Assembly (NCBI GenBank): GCA_021793175.1
Contig: JAJYTH010000037.1
Span: 1 to 32,658 of the forward strand
Source: Actinomycetes bacterium
GTDB taxonomy: Bacteria > Actinomycetota > Actinomycetes > Mycobacteriales > Pseudonocardiaceae
Direction: 5' to 3'
DNA: 32,658 nucleotides
Both the position numbers and the translations under genes were made by a program. Positions 25,144-32,658 of the stretch are shown in pieces (the stretch's first letter is position 1; every line of letters starts with the position of its first letter). The notes under the pieces are model-generated. The model did not search any database and had not been told where the DNA came from. It was given only the letters and a program-made list of their open reading frames with translations.

Positions 25144-26109
25144 CTACGGCGAATTGACCCACTCGTCCGTGCCGTCGGCGAACCACTGGTGTTTCCACAC
25201 CGGTAGTTGTGCCTTCACCTCGTCGACCAGGTCGGCACAGGTGGCGAATGCTTCTGCCCTGTGGTCGGCGGCTACCGCGCACGCCAGCGCGACATCACCG
25301 ATCTCCAGAGCGCCGATCCGGTGGCTGACCGCCACGGCTCGTACTCCGCCGCGCCGACCGGCGACGTCCGACACGACTCTCGCCAACACCTCGCCCGCCG
25401 TGGGATGTCCTTCGTAATGCAGGGACGTCACCGTTCGACCGTGATCGTGGTTGCGCACGACACCGCTGAACGTGACCACAGCCCCGGCGGCGGGGTCGGC
25501 GACCAGGCGCGCGTGCTCCTCCACCGACAGCTCCGCCTCGGTCACCTGGGCCAGCGCCACCCTGGCCTGCCCACCCGTTCCCGGCTTCTGCGCGTCCTCT
25601 GCGGCTTCCTCGATGGACACCTGCCCCGCCGCCCGGTGGTGATCACCGCCCGCCAACTGGTCCAACGCGTGGTCGAGTACCCGGTCCAGCACGGAAAGAC
25701 CATCGTGGACACCGCCACGGGACCCCGGCAGATTCACCACCAACGTACGTCCGGCGACCCCGGCGAGCCCTCGAGACAACATCGCCGTGGGCACCGCGTC
25801 CTGCCCCGCTGACCGAATGGCGTCGGCCAAGCCCGGGATCTCGAAATCCAACACTTCGGCCGTGGCTTCGGGTGTCCGATCCGTGGGCGACACTCCGGTA
25901 CCGCCCGTGGTGACAACGAGGTCCACGCCCTCGGCCAGGCACTCGCGCAACGCCTGCGCGACAGGCTCCCCGTCCTCCACCACCAAAGGCTCGGCCACGT
26001 CGAAAGACCGCTGCGTAAGCCATTCCGCGATGACCGGTCCGGTCCGGTCGGGGTACACGCCCGCGGCAGCCCGGTTGGACGCCACGACGACCCGCGCAGT
26101 GCGCTTCAT
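25144..26109 (-). CDS. MogA/MoaB-MoaE fusion protein
   Basis: A 321-residue bifunctional molybdenum-cofactor protein. Residues 1-155 are a MogA/MoaB domain (MPT adenylation): VVVASNRAAAGVYPDRTGP, the MPT-binding motif VVTTGGTGVSPTDRTPEA, and VVNLPGSRGGV. After a short linker (about 156-182) comes MoaE (about 183-321), the large subunit of molybdopterin synthase: GAVVTFSGVVRNHDHGRTVT, SLHYEGHPTAGEVL, VSHRIGALEIGDVALACAVA, and the catalytic Lys region LPVWKHQWFADGTDEWV. It would act with MoaD (23344) on cPMP and then adenylate the product. In M. tuberculosis mog and moaE2 are separate adjacent genes, as I recall. GGAGG lies 4 nt before the ATG. It starts 31 nt after moaC in the same operon. Confidence 0.92.
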   Translation of the reverse strand: MKRTARVVVASNRAAAGVYPDRTGPVIAEWLTQRSFDVAEPLVVEDGEPVAQALRECLAEGVDLVVTTGGTGVSPTDRTPEATAEVLDFEIPGLADAIRSAGQDAVPTAMLSRGLAGVAGRTLVVNLPGSRGGVHDGLSVLDRVLDHALDQLAGGDHHRAAGQVSIEEAAEDAQKPGTGGQARVALAQVTEAELSVEEHARLVADPAAGAVVTFSGVVRNHDHGRTVTSLHYEGHPTAGEVLARVVSDVAGRRGGVRAVAVSHRIGALEIGDVALACAVAADHRAEAFATCADLVDEVKAQLPVWKHQWFADGTDEWVNSP

Positions 26110-26140
26110 GAGCCCTCCAGTGCCTTACGGGACCCCCGGC

Positions 26141-26614
26141 CTATTCCTCACGCTGCCACGTGCCGGACTTCCCGCCTTCCTTACGGACCAGCCGCACACC
26201 GTCCAGTGTCGCCGCCGGGTCCACGGCCTTGATCATGTCGTGCAGAGCCAGACCGGCGACCGCGACGGCGGTCAGCGCCTCCATCTCGACCCCGGTGCGA
26301 TCACTGGTGCGCGCAGCCGCGGTGATGTCCACACTGTCGGCTCCGAGCTCGAAGTCGACGTCCACCTTGGTCAGCGCGATCTGATGGCACAACGGGATCA
26401 GCTCGGAGGTGCGCTTGGCGCCCATCACTCCCGCGATGCGGGCCGTGGCCAGCGCATCGCCCTTGGGCAACCCGCCCTCGGTCAACAACTCGATGACCTC
26501 GGAGGTCGTGCGTACCGTGCCACGGGCCACCGCGGTGCGCGCGGTGACGCCCTTGCCGGACACGTCGACCATCCGAGCCGTACCCGAATCGTCGAGGTGG
26601 CTCAGTTCACTCAC
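26141..26614 (-). CDS. moaC: Cyclic pyranopterin monophosphate synthase MoaC
   Basis: Enzyme of 157 residues that turns the MoaA product into cPMP. Signatures are MVDVSGKGVTARTAVARGTV, the active-site segment GVMGAKRTSELIPLCHQIAL (with the catalytic Lys and the conserved LCHQ), and GVEMEALTAVAVAGLALHDM with IKAVDP, ending KEGGKSGTW. GTG 26614 overlaps the stop of the malic enzyme gene (GTGA), which fixes the start and couples translation; the long open frame further upstream is a shadow of that gene. The mogA-moaE fusion follows 31 nt downstream. moaA and moaD lie in a separate operon 3 kb away on the other strand. Confidence 0.95.
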   Translation of the reverse strand: MSELSHLDDSGTARMVDVSGKGVTARTAVARGTVRTTSEVIELLTEGGLPKGDALATARIAGVMGAKRTSELIPLCHQIALTKVDVDFELGADSVDITAAARTSDRTGVEMEALTAVAVAGLALHDMIKAVDPAATLDGVRLVRKEGGKSGTWQREE

Positions 26615-28011
26615 GACGTCGAGACTACTTCGTGCCCTTGCGCGACGGCCTTCACGGCCTCCGCCACGGCGGGAGCCACGGCGGTGTCGAACACGCTGGG
26701 CACGATGTAGGAGGCGTGCAACCGGTCGTCGACCACGTCGGCGATGGCGTCGGCCGCCGCCAGCAGCATGTCGTCGTCGACACGGTGCGCCTGCGCATCG
26801 AGCAGACCCCGGAACACCCCGGGGAACGCCAGTACGTTGTTGATCTGGTTCGGGTAGTCGCTGCGGCCCGTGGCCACGACGGCGGCGTGCTTCTGCGCCT
26901 CCAACGGGTCGATCTCGGGGTCCGGGTTGGCCAGCGCGAACACGATGGGATCGTCGGCCATCGTGGCGACCTGCTCGGCCCCGAGAAGGTTCGGCGCGGA
27001 CACTCCGATGAAGACGTCGGCTCCCACCATCGCGTCGTGGAGCGAGCCGGTCAGCTGCTCGGCGTTGGTGCGCTCGGCGATCCACCGCAGGTTGTCGTCG
27101 AGGCCCGGGCGCTGCCGGTGCACGACCCCGTCGATGTCCACCGCGACGATGTCGGCCGGCGCCTTGCGCAGCAACAGCCGGATGATGGCGGACCCGGCCG
27201 CACCCACACCGCTGACCACGATGCGGCACTGCTCGATGGACTTACCCACCACGCGCAACGCGTTGCGCAGGGCGGCCACCACCACGATCGCGGTGCCGTG
27301 CTGGTCGTCGTGGAAGACGGGAATATCCAGCTGCTCCCGCAGCCGCCTCTCGATCTCGAAACACCGGGGCGCGGCGACGTCCTCGAGGTTGATCCCCGCG
27401 TACACCGGGGCCAACGCCTTCACCGTCCGGATGATCTCCTCGGTGTCCTGGGTGTCCAAACACACAGGCCACGCGTCCACATCAGCGAACTTCTTGAACA
27501 GAGCCGCCTTGCCCTCCATCACCGGCAGCGCCGCCGCGGGCCCGATGTTGCCCAGCCCCAGGACGGCCGAGCCGTCGGTGACCACGGCCACCGTGTTGCG
27601 CTTGATGGTGAGCCGGCGGGCGTCGTCGGGATTGGCCGCGATGGCCTGACACACCCGCGCGACGCCGGGCGTGTAGACGCGGGACAGGTCGTCCCGGTTG
27701 CGGAGGGCGGCCTTCGGGGTGACCTCCAACTTGCCACCGAGGTGCATGAGGAACGTGCGATCGGACACCTTCCGCACATGCACACCGGGCAGTGAGTCGA
27801 GAGCCTGGGTGATGTCGTCGGCGTGGTCGGCCGACAGCACATTCACCGTGATGTCGACGATGATGGCGTCGGCCCGCGATTCGACGACGTCGAACGCCGT
27901 CAGGACGCCACCCACCCGGCCGACAGTCGTCGTGAGATCACCGGCGGCACTCACAGATGGAGGGGCCTCCAGTCGCACGGTGATCGAGTAACCGGGACCG
28001 GGAACGGGCAT
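26611..28011 (-). CDS. NAD(P)-dependent malic enzyme with ACT domain
   Basis: Decarboxylates malate to pyruvate with reduction of NAD or NADP; 466 residues. The N-terminal 80 residues look like an ACT-type regulatory domain (YSITVRLEAPPSVSAAGDLT, then VLTAFDVVESRADAIIVDIT), unlike enteric MaeA or MaeB. The malic domain carries VYTPGVARVC, VTDGSAVLGLGNIGPAAALP, VMEGKAALFKKFA and VFHDDQHGTAIVV with metal-binding acids. The NAD domain begins IVVSGVGAAGSAIIRLLL, and the C-terminal part includes NPDPEIDP and the NNVLAFPG segment. GGGGG upstream of the ATG at 28011 may serve as ribosome site. It overlaps moaC by 4 nt, so it is the first gene of a malic enzyme-moaC-mog/moaE operon; no metabolic reason for this pairing is obvious. 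Confidence 0.93.
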   Translation of the reverse strand: MPVPGPGYSITVRLEAPPSVSAAGDLTTTVGRVGGVLTAFDVVESRADAIIVDITVNVLSADHADDITQALDSLPGVHVRKVSDRTFLMHLGGKLEVTPKAALRNRDDLSRVYTPGVARVCQAIAANPDDARRLTIKRNTVAVVTDGSAVLGLGNIGPAAALPVMEGKAALFKKFADVDAWPVCLDTQDTEEIIRTVKALAPVYAGINLEDVAAPRCFEIERRLREQLDIPVFHDDQHGTAIVVVAALRNALRVVGKSIEQCRIVVSGVGAAGSAIIRLLLRKAPADIVAVDIDGVVHRQRPGLDDNLRWIAERTNAEQLTGSLHDAMVGADVFIGVSAPNLLGAEQVATMADDPIVFALANPDPEIDPLEAQKHAAVVATGRSDYPNQINNVLAFPGVFRGLLDAQAHRVDDDMLLAAADAIADVVDDRLHASYIVPSVFDTAVAPAVAEAVKAVAQGHEVVSTS

Positions 28012-28124
28012 GGTGCTACCCCCGCATCAGTGACTTGCGCTGGTCTTACGCAGAGAAGCGTATCCCGATGCGTGACAGCACTGTGGGCCGGATGGGGGAC
28101 TGGCCAGTAACCTCGTCGTTCGCC

Positions 28125-28307
28125 TTACGGCGTCTTGTTGATCTCGGTCTTGGGGTGTTCGTACGGGATGGACTCCAAAGGGAAGGTGGTTTCGCCGAAG
28201 GGCGACAGTGCTCCCTGTCGGTCGGCGGCGAGTTCGGTGACTGCGTGTTCGACGTCCGGCCACTCCGGGTCGATCCGGTTCTGCTTACGCTTGTCGTCCT
28301 TGCCCAC
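28125..28307 (-). CDS. Small conserved hypothetical protein, 60 aa
   Basis: A hydrophilic 60-residue protein beginning VGKDDKRKQNRIDPEWPDVE, continuing with a short helix (AVTELAADRQGAL), and ending IPYEHPKTEINKTP. No membrane segment, signal or recognised domain. It has coding character (charged, ordered composition) and a good ribosome site: GGAGG 5 nt before GTG 28307. An ATG at 28319 in frame is possible but overlaps the ribosome site. Its C-terminus (EHPKTEINKTP) looks like a conserved tail, and I recall similar short proteins beside the XPB-like gene (Rv0863 position in mycobacteria). It is divergent from the XPB-like gene, so the two share a 77-nt promoter region. It lies 113 nt upstream of the malic enzyme gene; that gap shows nothing else. 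Confidence 0.65.
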   Translation of the reverse strand: MGKDDKRKQNRIDPEWPDVEHAVTELAADRQGALSPFGETTFPLESIPYEHPKTEINKTP

Positions 28308-28371
28308 GTCGTCCTCCATACACTCGACCAAACGACTGACCATAGTGTGCCCGATATCGGACGACGGGGGA

Positions 28372-28377
28372 TATCGT
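28372..28377 (+). promoter_or_regulatory. Putative -10 box of XPB-like gene
   Basis: TATCGT followed by 7 nt and the ATG at 28385. The same hexamer and spacing occur before the mod operon regulator at 22150. Confidence 0.5.
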
Positions 28378-28384
28378 GGTGACG

Positions 28385-30637
28385 ATGGCCGCCCTCTCGC
28401 TCGCGGACTGGCTGCGTTCGCTTCCCGACGACGCTCTCGCCGCCCTTCTGAGAAGCAGGCGTGATCTCGCCACCCCGCCGCCCACGAATTCCGACGTCCT
28501 CGCCACCCGCGCGGGCACGGCCGGTTCGATCGCCCGGGCTTGCGAGAACCTCGACAACGCCACCCTGGCGGTCCTCGAAACACTGCTCGTCGCCGGTGCG
28601 GACAACGAACCCGTCGCCGTCGAACGACTCGGCGACCTCCTCGGCACCCTGCCACGCGACGCACTCGACCGGCTACGAGCCGCGGCACTCGCGTGGGGAC
28701 CGGACGACGCCGTATCCGTGCCTCCCGCAGCACGCGACGTGTTCGGCCCCTTCCCCGCCGGGCTCGGCGCGTCGTCGGCCGAGCTGGCGACCCTCGGACC
28801 CGACGAGCTGTCCGCGCGGCTGGGCGAGCTCGGTGAGGACGAACGCGCGCTTTTGAACACGCTCTCCGCCGGCCCCCCGATCGGACGCACCCGGGACGCC
28901 ACCGCCGACCTGCCGTTGGAAGAGGCCACGACGCCGGTACAGAAACTGCTCACCCGAGGACTGCTCATCCGCCGGGACGACCAGACGGTCGAACTCCCAC
29001 GTGAGATAGGTCTCGCACTGCGTGGCGGGGCCGTGTTCGGCCCCGAGGCACTCGCCGAACCCGACCTACCCACCGACCCTCACCGACAATCCACCGTGGA
29101 CACCACTGCGGCCGGGGAGGCCATGGAGTTCCTCCGGCACGCGGAAGCGCTGCTGCGCACGTGGTCCGAGCAGCCACCGCCGGTGCTGAAGTCGGGCGGG
29201 CTCGGTATCCGAGAACTGCGCAGGATCACCCGCGACCTGGGCATCGACGAACGCACCGCCGTGCTACTGGTGGAACTCGCCGTAGGCGCGGGACTCGTCG
29301 CCACCGACGAGAGCACCTCCCCGGAATGGGTCCCCACGACCTTGACCGACTCGTGGCTGTCCTCTCCCCCGTCAGGTCGCTGGCTCGCCCTCGCCCGGGC
29401 CTGGCTCGACCTACCCCGCCTGCCCGGTCTCATCGGCGGCAGGGACGCCCGGGACAAGGTGATCGTGCCCCTGTCGGAAGAGGCCCGACGTCCGACGGCG
29501 CCCACGATGCGCCGCCGGGTGCTGGACACACTCGCCGACCTTCCGAACGGAGCCGGGATCAAAAGCGTCGACGAACTCGTCGCGCTCCTGGCCTGGCACG
29601 CACCGCGTAAAGGCGGTCGGCTGCGGGACCAGCTGGTACGCGACACGATGTCCGAGGCCACCACGCTGGGGATCGTGGGCATGGGAGCACTGACCACGGC
29701 CGGCAGGGCGCTGCTGGAGGACGATCCGCACGAGGCGGCCGCGGCAATGGCCGACTCCATGCCGCAACCCGTGGACCACGTTCTGGTCCAGGCCGATCTC
29801 ACCGTCGTGGCACCCGGGCCGCTGGAACCGGAGCTGGCTCGCCAGATCGAGGCCGTCGCCGACATCGAATCGGCGGGGCACGCGACGATGTACCGCGTCA
29901 GCGAGACCTCGGTGCGGCGGGCCCTCGACAGTGGACGCACCGCCGATGAACTGCACGAACTGTTCCGCACCCGGTCCCGCACCCCCGTACCGCAGTCGCT
30001 GTCGTACCTGATCGACGACGTCGCCCGCAGACACGGACGGTTGCGCGGCGGTGTGGCGGCGTCGTTTTTGCGCTGCGACGACGAGGTCCTGCTCTCCGAA
30101 GTCCTCCGCACCACGGCGGCCGGGGACCTGGGACTCCGCCGGATAGCGCCCACGGTGGTGGTGAGCCCCTACCCACTGGCCGAGGTCCTCGACGCACTGC
30201 GCAAAGCCGGATTCGCCCCGGCGGCCGAAGGGCCCGACGGGCGTGTGCTCGACCTACGGCCGAGCGGCAGGCGCATCCCCGCCCGTAACCGCCCCTCCAG
30301 AAGGACCGCGCCGGACGGACGCGCGGGACTGCCCGAAGACCAACTGGCGGCCGTGGTGGCACACGTACGTGCCGGGGACAAGGCTGCCCGCAGTCGCAAG
30401 GGCTCGGTCGTCCGGTTGCCGGGCGGCGGTGGAGCCGACACGTCGGCGACGATGGCGCTGCTGGCCAAGGCCGCGGCCGAACAGCGGGAGGTGTGGATCG
30501 GGTTCGTCGACTCACACGGCACCGCCACCCAGCGAGTCGTCACCCCGGTGCACGTGGGTGGTGGTCTATTGCAGAGCTCGTCGGGTGAACGCTACCCGCT
30601 GCACCGCATCACCTCCGCCGCCCTGGTGGAGGACTGA
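28385..30637 (+). CDS. XPB/Ssl2-like helicase-associated protein
   Basis: A 750-residue soluble protein of the family annotated as helicase-associated or XPB/Ssl2-like (Helicase_C_3, PF13625), matching M. tuberculosis Rv0862c in length as I recall. It starts MAALSLADWLRSLPDDALAA. The N-terminal two thirds are helical, including winged-helix-like segments such as GLGIRRELRR-type (GLGIRELRRITRDLG) and GMGALTTAGRALLEDDP. The core near residues 455-530 contains VDHVLVQADLTVVAPGPLEP and SAGHATMYRVSETSVRRALD, typical of the family. The C-terminus resembles a WYL-like domain (REVWIGFVDSHGTATQRVV, then PVHVGGGLLQSSSGERYPL). There is no Walker A/B, so it is not itself a helicase. A role in DNA repair beside XPB is inferred from mycobacterial context, but no XPB gene follows here. 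Upstream in-frame GTGs at 28376 and 28379 are alternatives. Confidence 0.82.
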   Translation: MAALSLADWLRSLPDDALAALLRSRRDLATPPPTNSDVLATRAGTAGSIARACENLDNATLAVLETLLVAGADNEPVAVERLGDLLGTLPRDALDRLRAAALAWGPDDAVSVPPAARDVFGPFPAGLGASSAELATLGPDELSARLGELGEDERALLNTLSAGPPIGRTRDATADLPLEEATTPVQKLLTRGLLIRRDDQTVELPREIGLALRGGAVFGPEALAEPDLPTDPHRQSTVDTTAAGEAMEFLRHAEALLRTWSEQPPPVLKSGGLGIRELRRITRDLGIDERTAVLLVELAVGAGLVATDESTSPEWVPTTLTDSWLSSPPSGRWLALARAWLDLPRLPGLIGGRDARDKVIVPLSEEARRPTAPTMRRRVLDTLADLPNGAGIKSVDELVALLAWHAPRKGGRLRDQLVRDTMSEATTLGIVGMGALTTAGRALLEDDPHEAAAAMADSMPQPVDHVLVQADLTVVAPGPLEPELARQIEAVADIESAGHATMYRVSETSVRRALDSGRTADELHELFRTRSRTPVPQSLSYLIDDVARRHGRLRGGVAASFLRCDDEVLLSEVLRTTAAGDLGLRRIAPTVVVSPYPLAEVLDALRKAGFAPAAEGPDGRVLDLRPSGRRIPARNRPSRRTAPDGRAGLPEDQLAAVVAHVRAGDKAARSRKGSVVRLPGGGGADTSATMALLAKAAAEQREVWIGFVDSHGTATQRVVTPVHVGGGLLQSSSGERYPLHRITSAALVED

Positions 30638-30650
30638 GGCGACGGCTCAC

Positions 30651-30676
30651 TCGGGCTCGTTCGGGTTCGTTCGGGT
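30651..30676 (+). repeat. 10-bp tandem repeat, about 2.6 copies
   Basis: TCGGGCTCGT, TCGGGTTCGT and TCGGGT in tandem just after the XPB-like gene stop. Simple-sequence repeat, no known function. Confidence 0.6.
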
Positions 30677-30738
30677 CTGCGCCTCGGCCCACCGGTCCGC
30701 AGACGGCGCGGTCGGCGTGCTCACCGCGGTCGAGAAGT

Positions 30739-30840
30739 GCGGACGCGGCTACGCGACCTGCGGACACGGCTACGTAACCTGCGGACACGACTACGCAGCC
30801 TGCGGACACGGCTACGTAACCTGCGGACACGGTCGCTTAT
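30739..30840. repeat. 21-bp direct repeats, locus B (5 units)
   Basis: Units start at 30739, 30760, 30781, 30802 and 30823. Units 2 and 4 are identical, GCGGACACGGCTACG plus TAACCT, and identical to the unit at 11948. Units 1 and 3 differ at a few positions, and unit 5 degenerates after GCGGACACGG. The block fills the gap between the convergent XPB-like and DUF742 genes and ends 3 nt before the DUF742 stop codon. Adjacent units are not separated by spacers. Confidence 0.9.
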
Positions 30841-30843
30841 GGG

Positions 30844-31425
30844 TCACAGCGCGCGGAGTCCGTTGAGGATGCGCTCCATGAATTCCTGGGAACCCTTGTC
30901 CTCGAGAACGAATCCCGGACGCCTGATCTCCACGGCGTGTATCTGCGCCAGGTCGTCCACCAGCACCTTCACCACGCCCAACGGCAGTCTGGCGAACGCG
31001 GCGATCTCCGCCACCGAATGCACGTCCACACACAGATCGCAGATGAACCGCTGTTCCGGTGACTCCACACCCTCGTAGCGGCGGCCGCGGTCCGTGGTCA
31101 CCACCAGCGCCTCCAGCGCCAGTTCCCTGGCCGGCCTGGTCCGACCGCCCGTCCGCGCGTACGGCCGCACCAACGACCGGTGCGTGAAGTGCGGTGGCGC
31201 GGGTGCCGTGCGCGGCCGCGCCGGGGCGGCCGGGACAGGCTGCGCTGCCTGCCCCGGAGTCCGCACCGACCCGGCGTGACTCGCCTGACCCGACTGCTGA
31301 CGCACTCGCCTCGCCAGCTGCGTGACCCCGGACACGCTGCTCAAATCGAACCTGCTCGGGAGGTCGAACCCTTCTCTGTCGGTCGGTTTGTTGAGAGCCT
31401 CCCACTCCTCCACGCCGTCAGCCAC
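30844..31425 (-). CDS. DUF742 conservon protein (CvnC-like)
   Basis: A 193-residue cytoplasmic protein of the DUF742 family, a component of actinobacterial conservons thought to link a sensor kinase and a Ras-like GTPase. The first 95 residues are Pro/Ala/Arg-rich and probably disordered. The conserved domain follows: [20 protein letters not shown], then [46 protein letters not shown] and the tail [15 protein letters not shown]. It is close to a winged helix. GTG 31425 has AGGGTG 8 nt upstream; GTG 31434 is an in-frame alternative. It overlaps the roadblock gene by a few bases, so the two are coupled. Unlike complete conservons, no GTPase follows; the 21-bp repeats come directly after the stop. 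Confidence 0.87.
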   Translation of the reverse strand: MADGVEEWEALNKPTDREGFDLPSRFDLSSVSGVTQLARRVRQQSGQASHAGSVRTPGQAAQPVPAAPARPRTAPAPPHFTHRSLVRPYARTGGRTRPARELALEALVVTTDRGRRYEGVESPEQRFICDLCVDVHSVAEIAAFARLPLGVVKVLVDDLAQIHAVEIRRPGFVLEDKGSQEFMERILNGLRAL

Positions 31426-31837
31426 GCACGTCACCCTGCAGCTGCGCCCGTAGTTCAGGAGTGAGTCGCTGGCCGACCCGGTCGACGAGAAGGGTCATCT
31501 CGTAGGCCACCGTGCCGATGTCGGCCGTGGGCGAGGCCAGCACGGCGAGACACGAGCCATCGCTGATCGACATGAGGAACAGGTAACCGTGCTCCATCTC
31601 GACCACAGTCTGATTGACCACGCCGCCCTCGAAGCATCGCGCCGCGCCGTACGTCAACGACACGAGGCCGGACGCCACAGCGGACAGTTGTTCGGCCCTC
31701 TCCCTGGGCAATCCCTGTGAGCTCGCGAGTAGAAGCCCGTCGGCCGAGACCACCACGGCGTGCGCCGCCCCTGGAACACGGCGCACGAAATCGGTGACCA
31801 GCCACCCGAAGTCGCCCTGGTGGGCTGATGCCGTCAC
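31418..31837 (-). CDS. Roadblock/LC7 domain protein (CvnB-like)
   Basis: A 139-residue Roadblock/LC7 protein, predicted to act as a GTPase-activating or scaffold partner of the small GTPase in a conservon. Family features are [60 protein letters not shown], then [20 protein letters not shown] and [23 protein letters not shown] 31837 has a strong GGAGGGAC ribosome site. A TTGACC-like -35 and the perfect 11-nt dyad GACTATTAGTC (31873-31883) lie upstream in a 111-nt gap, so this gene may have its own promoter apart from the GTPase gene. It overlaps the DUF742 gene downstream. Confidence 0.9.
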   Translation of the reverse strand: MTASAHQGDFGWLVTDFVRRVPGAAHAVVVSADGLLLASSQGLPRERAEQLSAVASGLVSLTYGAARCFEGGVVNQTVVEMEHGYLFLMSISDGSCLAVLASPTADIGTVAYEMTLLVDRVGQRLTPELRAQLQGDVRG

Positions 31838-31872
31838 TGTCCCTCCTAGCCTCCCGCCCGCTGTAGCGGCAA

Positions 31873-31883
31873 GACTATTAGTC
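31873..31883. promoter_or_regulatory. Perfect short palindrome upstream of the roadblock gene
   Basis: GACTATTAGTC is a 5-bp dyad around one central base, located 36 nt before the roadblock GTG. It lies between a TTGACC-like element and the ribosome site, where an operator could sit. No regulator is known. Confidence 0.3.
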
Positions 31884-31948
31884 AGGTCAATCCTGTCGAG
31901 GCCGAATCCCCCATCCGCCAGGTCGAATCACGCCGGTGGCCCAACGAA

Positions 31949-32557
31949 TCACCCCGCCTGCAATGCCGTGTCGTGGGCGATCGCGTGCTGCACGATGGAG
32001 ATGAGCACCTGCTTGGCCGACTCCCGATCCCGCGCGTCACAAGCCATGATCGGCACCGACGGCGAGATGGTGAGCGCGTGCCGCACGTCCTCGATCTGGT
32101 GGTGCAGCAGCCGGTCGAAGCAGTTGATCGCCACGATGTAGGGCAGTTTGCGGTTCTCGAAGAAGTCGATCGACGGGAACGCGTCGGCCAGCCTCCTGGT
32201 GTCGACCAGCACCACAGCACCGATCGCGCCGTAGGCGAGGTCGTCCCACATGAACCAGAACCGGTGCTGGCCCGGGGTGCCGAAGATGTAGAGGACCAAG
32301 TCGGAATCGAGCGTGATCCTGCCGAAGTCCATCGCGACCGTGGTGGTCATCTTGTTCGGCGTCTGCGACAGGTCGTCGACGGAGACGCTCGCCTCGGTCA
32401 TGGACGCTTCGGTGGTCAACGGGTCGATCTCGGACACCGCTCCGACGAGCGTTGTCTTACCGACACCGAAACCACCGGCGACCACGATCTTGGCCGACTG
32501 GGTCGGGCCTGACGTCGCCGGCGCGGCAGCGGACACGTCAAATTCTCCGAAGCCCAC
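31949..32557 (-). CDS. Conservon Ras-like GTPase (CvnD-like)
   Basis: A 202-residue small GTP-binding protein of the actinobacterial conservon family. The P-loop is GGFGVGKTT (28-36). The switch/G3 region is reduced, TTTVAMDFGRITLDSDLVLY followed by FGTPGQHRFW, giving a G3-like GTPGQ in place of DxxG. VVLVDTRR and VAINCFDR (in place of NKxD) are at the G4 position, a typical deviation in this family. MTTTVAMDFG is the family signature. The N-terminal 20 residues are Ala/Ser/Thr-rich. GTG 32557 has GGAAAGGG about 6 nt upstream and overlaps the end of an upstream DUF742 gene by 20 nt, fixing the start. It would cycle between GTP and GDP under control of DUF742 and roadblock partners, near the membrane-bound sensor kinase. 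Confidence 0.9.
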   Translation of the reverse strand: MGFGEFDVSAAAPATSGPTQSAKIVVAGGFGVGKTTLVGAVSEIDPLTTEASMTEASVSVDDLSQTPNKMTTTVAMDFGRITLDSDLVLYIFGTPGQHRFWFMWDDLAYGAIGAVVLVDTRRLADAFPSIDFFENRKLPYIVAINCFDRLLHHQIEDVRHALTISPSVPIMACDARDRESAKQVLISIVQHAIAHDTALQAG

Positions 32558-32658
32558 TGAGAACCCTTTCCATGAACTCGATACTGGGCCGGTCTCCCAC
32601 CATGGAGGAGGACGCGGAATGCACGAGCACAAGCCCGAGACCGGCAACGTCACCAACG
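32538..32658 (-). CDS. DUF742 protein, C-terminal fragment at window edge
   Basis: The frame enters from the right edge and ends at TGA 32538-32540. It reads VGDVAGLGLVLVHSASSSMV, then GDRPSIEFMERVLSGLRRI. The end closely parallels the complete DUF742 protein at 30844 ([15 protein letters not shown]). It overlaps the GTPase start by 20 nt, the usual DUF742-then-GTPase order of a conservon. The start is beyond the window. Confidence 0.82.
   Translation of the reverse strand, partial: VGDVAGLGLVLVHSASSSMVGDRPSIEFMERVLSGLRRI

Noticed and set aside
30739..30840. CRISPR array or a repeat protein encoded by the 21-bp repeats
   Set aside because: Units are contiguous without spacers and only 21 bp long. 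The open frames exist only because 21 is a multiple of three; no ribosome site precedes them.

Overview
The window is high-GC DNA from an actinobacterium, most likely a member of the Pseudonocardiaceae (Saccharomonospora or Amycolatopsis-like). Supporting signs are frequent GTG starts, DUF3558, DUF2530, DUF2771 and DUF3027 proteins, a roadblock/DUF742/GTPase conservon and an Rpf resuscitation factor. From memory, and not checked here, much of it follows the order of M. tuberculosis Rv0862c to Rv0883c (XPB-like protein, moaC2, mog, moaE2, rpfA, moaD2, moaA2, YccF protein, cspB, DUF2771, MFS, DUF2530, MarR, DUF3027). It looks like core chromosome with insertions. No integrase, transposase, tRNA, rRNA or CRISPR array was seen. 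Layout by region follows. 1-1761 (minus): MarR regulator followed by an MFS exporter that runs off the left edge. 2001-3086 (plus): a small hydrophilic protein gene broken by an in-frame amber codon, then a DUF3558 lipoprotein. 3140-4606 (minus): purine permease. 4652-4924 (plus): DUF2530 membrane protein. 4963-8666 (minus): translationally coupled pair of a DUF3027 zinc-ribbon-like protein and a large Hsp90/sacsin-type ATPase. 8731-11906 (plus): secreted glutaminyl cyclotransferase, MFS protein, DUF2771 lipoprotein. 11983-13445: cold-shock protein, small membrane protein and HAD phosphatase. 13528-15166 (plus): TetR regulator and an R2-like ligand-binding oxidase with every metal and cross-link residue present. 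15222-17343: acyl-CoA synthetase and YccF protein. 17384-22150 (minus): HTH/TOBE molybdate regulator, modA, modB, modC, a NagD-like HAD phosphatase and a frameshifted metallophosphatase. 22265-23655 (plus): moaA, moaD. 23656-24931: a long AT-enriched leader with a probable c-di-AMP riboswitch, then an Rpf-LysM muralytic enzyme. 25144-28307 (minus): small protein, malic enzyme, moaC and a MogA-MoaE fusion. 28385-30637 (plus): XPB/Ssl2-like protein. 30844-32658 (minus): conservon genes. How the genes work together: molybdate uptake (ModABC with its own regulator) sits beside most early molybdenum-cofactor genes (MoaA and MoaC make cPMP, MoaD and MoaE form MPT synthase, the MogA domain adenylates MPT), split into two operons around rpf. 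The MFS/MarR, TetR/R2lox and conservon blocks look like separate regulatory units. The features most worth a second look are the amber-split gene, the frameshifted phosphatase, a 21-bp repeat found at two convergent gene junctions, a recurrent TANNNT-N6/7-start arrangement pointing to many leaderless mRNAs, and the DUF3027/sacsin-like ATPase pair.
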